Translations under genes and position numbers: made by a program
Part shown: piece by piece, positions 61,061-64,000 of the stretch
Numbering within the stretch: the first letter of the stretch is position 1
Layout of the letters: the number at the start of each line of letters is the position of its first letter
Assembly: GCA_032622095.1 (NCBI GenBank)
Contig: CP136067.1
Location: forward strand, 130,359,030 to 130,423,029
DNA from: Siphonodentalium dalli
Lineage: Eukaryota; Mollusca; Scaphopoda; Gadilida; Siphonodentaliidae
DNA length: 64,000 bases
Direction of reading: 5' to 3'
The notes under the pieces: generated by a model
What the model was told of the DNA's origin: nothing
Seen by the model: the letters and a program-made list of their open reading frames with translations, nothing else
Database searches by the model: none

Positions 61061-61281
61061 CCATGGTCCCAGCCCTTTTCCAGTTGTCTCCTATTTTGTG
61101 CACAGAAGTGAAACAAACGCTCTTTGTTTCTACCACAGTTACCAAGAATAGCCTAATACGGATAGACCATTTATGTTCCATGCCATGCAAATGGCTATTG
61201 TTGTTTGGAACCCAAACATCGGGTTCAAAGTTGTATTTTTCAGTACTCCAATGCGGTTTCTTGGACATAATTTTGCTGCTC
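61061..61281 (-). CDS. Putative internal exon of an unidentified gene
   Basis: On the minus strand a pyrimidine-rich acceptor (CCTACCTTTCTACGAG, AG near 61280; a second AG three bases on) precedes about 217 bases of open frame. The frame ends at GGGACCATGG followed by GTAAGTATTT, a near-consensus donor at 61060. It reads MSKKPHWSTEKYNFEPDVWV, then HKWSIRIRLFLVTVVETKSV and KIGDNWKRAGT, with no low complexity. I do not recognise the family. A decayed copy lacking the acceptor is at 28910-29150, so the sequence is at least two-copy. It could be a real exon of a duplicated gene, a retained pseudo-exon or part of an uncharacterised mobile element. No neighbouring exon could be tied to it. Confidence 0.38.
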
Positions 61282-62199
61282 GTAGAAAGGTAGGACAAGT
61301 GTTTGTCGACCTATTTCTATATCGGGAAAACTTTAAAGCGAATATTATTACGTGTATTGTGGAGCGCACACCGCAAATGCGTAAGTAATCCTAAAATAGA
61401 GTCGAAAAGAACTTAACTACAAACTATATATCATTATACGAACTGGGTAAATAGAGTCAGACTCACATCATCGTTCATACTGCTTCCAGGTGCAATTACA
61501 ACTGTGGGCGTCGCGTCAGAACTGAACTGTTCAATCTCCTTTTTGGCGAGAAAATGAGATATTGGAATCTTTCGAGTCGGCGCGGAATTTCCTGTCCAAA
61601 TATCTTGTCTAACGCATACAACATTTGAATGACAGGCTGTGTAAATATTAGTTTGTCTTATACGGTCAATCGAAATCGGATTTCGGTATCGATGTTTTCG
61701 AATTTAGCACGCTACTTCCGGTTTGATCAGGGACACAACTGTGTGGAGATTGATAAAGCGCGGAGTCATCAATATACCAAGGCGCTGAATTGTTAGTTTG
61801 GTTTAGGCAAATTACGTTGATTAGTTCAACGATACCATTGAGTACGTGGTCACGTGACATAATGTTTTGTTTTTCTGGCTAGATTCTTCATTGAACTAGT
61901 GAATTATTACCACCAAGACAGCATTCTATCGGATGTAGAGGGAAATATATATCGCACTCTTCTAGTGTTCGCTGAATATGCTGTAGCTTGGGAAAGCTGG
62001 CATTTTCATCAAATAGATTTGTCTCTGATCTTGACGGCGGAATTTCACCCTCCGCATAAGGGCGCTCGGTTGACATTCCGATCTCGAGCAGGCGATAATA
62101 AATTTCATTGACTCATTCAAGCGCCGGCGACACCTGAATAATTTACTTACATATTTCCCAAACAATCGACTCGTGCTGCCCTCATTTGCATCAATCACA
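61282..62199. other. No gene assigned
   Basis: Minus frames at 61666-61860 and 61962-62198 lack recognised domains. Possibly introns or flank of the exon at 61061. Confidence 0.3.
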
Positions 62200-63335
62200 C
62201 ATACTCAACTATAGATAAAAAACCATATTCCACATTGCTATGCGGCTTACGCATTGTGGCATGCTAACGACATAGTCAATGGCAGCATGTGATGTCACTT
62301 TAAACAATAAATAATCATCCAATATTCATCTTGCAACCAATTATGCATATATGTACGGGTTTGACAAAGCATCGTGATGATAGAGATGAAATCAGAAGAG
62401 AGGATTGGACACCAAACCTGAGGCTTTTATAAAAGTGTTAAACATTTTAGAACCAAGAGTGTTTGGTGAGAAGATTACGTTGCATGATCTTTTCAAGTAG
62501 AAATAATTCATCATATGGATTTTTTTAAATTCCACAATTATTATTTCCTTTAAATTATATACATGATACGACAAAACCTCTTTATGGTAGGTAATGAGAT
62601 GCATATGTCACTGGCATCTGATAAGTGTTTCATTAATTTTACCTCCATACTACAAAATACTAATACTAACTAATTATATTAGCACTCGCACAAATCGTAC
62701 AAAACATCCATTATGTATAGTGTCATTCCTTAAACACAAATTTTCCTCGACCAGTAGCCAGCCTCGTTCTAGTCCGATAATCTCTGGAAGGCAATACATA
62801 TTACGTACCTCAAATCTTATCACCATTTAAATACATTTGTATCGTCATCTTGATTTCATGTGTGTTGTTCTATTGTATTGGGAGAGGGGCTTCATAAGTT
62901 GTAAAAACTTGTGCCCCAATCCCCTTTGTATATTATGCAAATAAAATATGTTTCAAGTCAAGTCATCTGATATGCAGCTGGAATGCTGGAATATAACAAT
63001 AGACCAGTACAATTATTGCGGCTATATATTTACTGATTAGACAACATGTCCACCTTGTACGTTATCTGAAATTCAGAATGTCACAGTACCAGTACCAAAT
63101 TCTACCCTATTCCCCAGAAAAAAAATACCAGTGGTGTATACATTGGGATTTCACCCAACAATAATTATGACTACATAGTCAGCAGACTCTGAGGGTGTGA
63201 ATACTGAATGCCATGCAGTTAAGCACATATGTGAAGACGGACATATATTTCACACGTCAATACCATTTATTTCTGTCCCTTTTCTGAATAGTAATCTGCC
63301 AAGCTGTGCCACATTAAGATCAAAGGCCTGATATA
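62200..63335. repeat. Segmental direct duplication, copy 2, with LINE insertion
   Basis: Direct match to 51850-52658 (offset about 10.4 kb) interrupted by a 340-bp LINE tail at 62624-62963. Both copies end in an AT-type microsatellite (here ATATATATGTGTGTGTGTGT at about 63330). Confidence 0.92.
62624..62963 (+). mobile_element. LINE 3'-end insertion with 9-bp target duplication
   Basis: CATCTGATA at 62615-62623 and again at 62964-62972 brackets 340 bp that copy 1 of the duplication lacks. The insert ends TTGTATATTATGCAAATAAAATATG then TTTCAAGTCAAGT: a polyadenylation signal followed by a short (TCAAG)-type tandem tail, as in CR1/L2-like LINEs. It is strongly 5'-truncated, with no clear coding remnant. 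Confidence 0.88.
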
Positions 63336-64000
63336 TATGTGTGTGTGTGTGTATATATAGATCTTATTTTGTGATAGGTACCCACAACCCGCGACCACCG
63401 CGACCCGTTACCTGCGTTACCCATATACGTTACTGTCCGATTTGGACGGTAATGCGCTTGAAATGGATGCAAATTTCAAATATTCATTCTCCAGACGATA
63501 TTCTGATGAACTTCACCTTGAAATATTAACAAAATGTTCACACAGTAAACCCCCTTTGTACCGCTTTCGCAGTAATCATAATGCTTTATTCTCTGATCCA
63601 GGTTACATGATAGGATATTGAGACAGAAGTATATACAAAGAGATGAAGCATATAAACAATATTTACATCCGGTTTTACATGGTCTCAAAACCTTACATAC
63701 AATTACATGTGCAATTTATATAATAAGTGTGTTGCTGTCGAGATAACGGGTTTTATTACATTTATATGTTGTGTATCATGTGTATATGGTAGATTCATTG
63801 CTTATGCGATAACAACAACAACAACAACTTCAACCACGTTATGTGCTGCGAGTCTTTTCTACTTCACTAAATATAGTTTTGATAAAAGTACATAACTTGC
63901 GTAGGAAATGTGGGTCATTTGAGTTCAGAACGTCACTCATTATTACTACATTAGCCCGTTCAGCATGTCTATTTTGGATTAGATGAGATCTTTGAGTCTT
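63336..64000. other. No gene seen
   Basis: Starts with a TG/TA microsatellite (63331-63358) and contains a short (ACA)n at 63811-63828. Frames are short. Confidence 0.35.

Overview
This window reads as nuclear DNA of an animal, most likely a marine lophotrochozoan and probably a bivalve or other mollusc. The evidence is overall AT-richness, very frequent ACATGTACATGT-like words, the 'AGGGCCATAACTCT' dispersed-repeat phrase common in molluscan genomes (recalled, not searched), and a dense, varied load of non-LTR, Penelope-like and DNA-transposon remnants. I see no bacterial operons, no rRNA or tRNA genes, no CRISPR array and no complete host gene. Most open frames are short and accidental. The readable coding content is almost all degraded retroelement protein, plus two possible exon-like fragments (a SWIM-type zinc-finger-like frame at 29692-30015 and a spliced-looking exon at about 61061-61281 on the minus strand).

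Layout. 1-8568: a 3.95-kb unit repeated 2.17 times head to tail, each full unit carrying a frameshifted LINE reverse-transcriptase tail and a minisatellite that folds back on itself. 8.7-16.3 kb: non-autonomous DNA elements (two Harbinger-like MITEs, an 890-bp foldback element, two TA-flanked palindromic MITEs, smaller inverted repeats). 17.0-17.7 kb: a LINE tail. 18.3-20.6 kb: a 45-bp satellite with a 544-bp higher-order period, followed by a relative of the 2.3-kb minisatellite in the opposite orientation. 22.5 and 31.8 kb: two copies of an element whose ends are themselves hairpins, the second lying inside a TTAA-flanked piggyBac-like MITE. 26.5-28.0 kb: the best-preserved coding sequence, a minus-strand LINE ORF2 part (YADD motif, 392 codons open) with an AATAAA plus (TGAT)n tail. 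32.45-33.71 kb: a non-autonomous hAT element with perfect 19-bp terminal repeats and an 8-bp target duplication. 34.6-37.2 kb: a 2.6-kb inverted-terminal-repeat element with a 124-bp perfect hairpin inside one terminal repeat and a tRNA-type SINE inside it.

39.6-46.4 kb: a roughly 5-kb foldback structure whose arms (40343-about 41600 and about 44120-45378) are nearly identical inverted copies built from about 170-bp subrepeats rich in the YY1-like core AAGATGGCGGC. Its loop holds two diverged inverted copies of an unrecognised sequence. 47.3-51.8 kb: fragments of a CR1-type LINE (endonuclease, ORF1 with knuckle, esterase-like domain). 52.7-53.6 kb: the tail of a Penelope-like element (GIY-YIG endonuclease) with a complete hammerhead-ribozyme core just downstream. 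53.6-59.2 kb: two related 2.3- to 2.7-kb transposons in inverted orientation, one with a 9/10-bp target duplication. 51.85-52.66 and 62.2-63.3 kb are a direct duplication, and the second copy was later interrupted by a LINE tail with a 9-bp target duplication.

The elements do not form a pathway. They record nested insertion, inversion and amplification, and the hammerhead, the foldback arms and the macro-repeat are the most informative structures.
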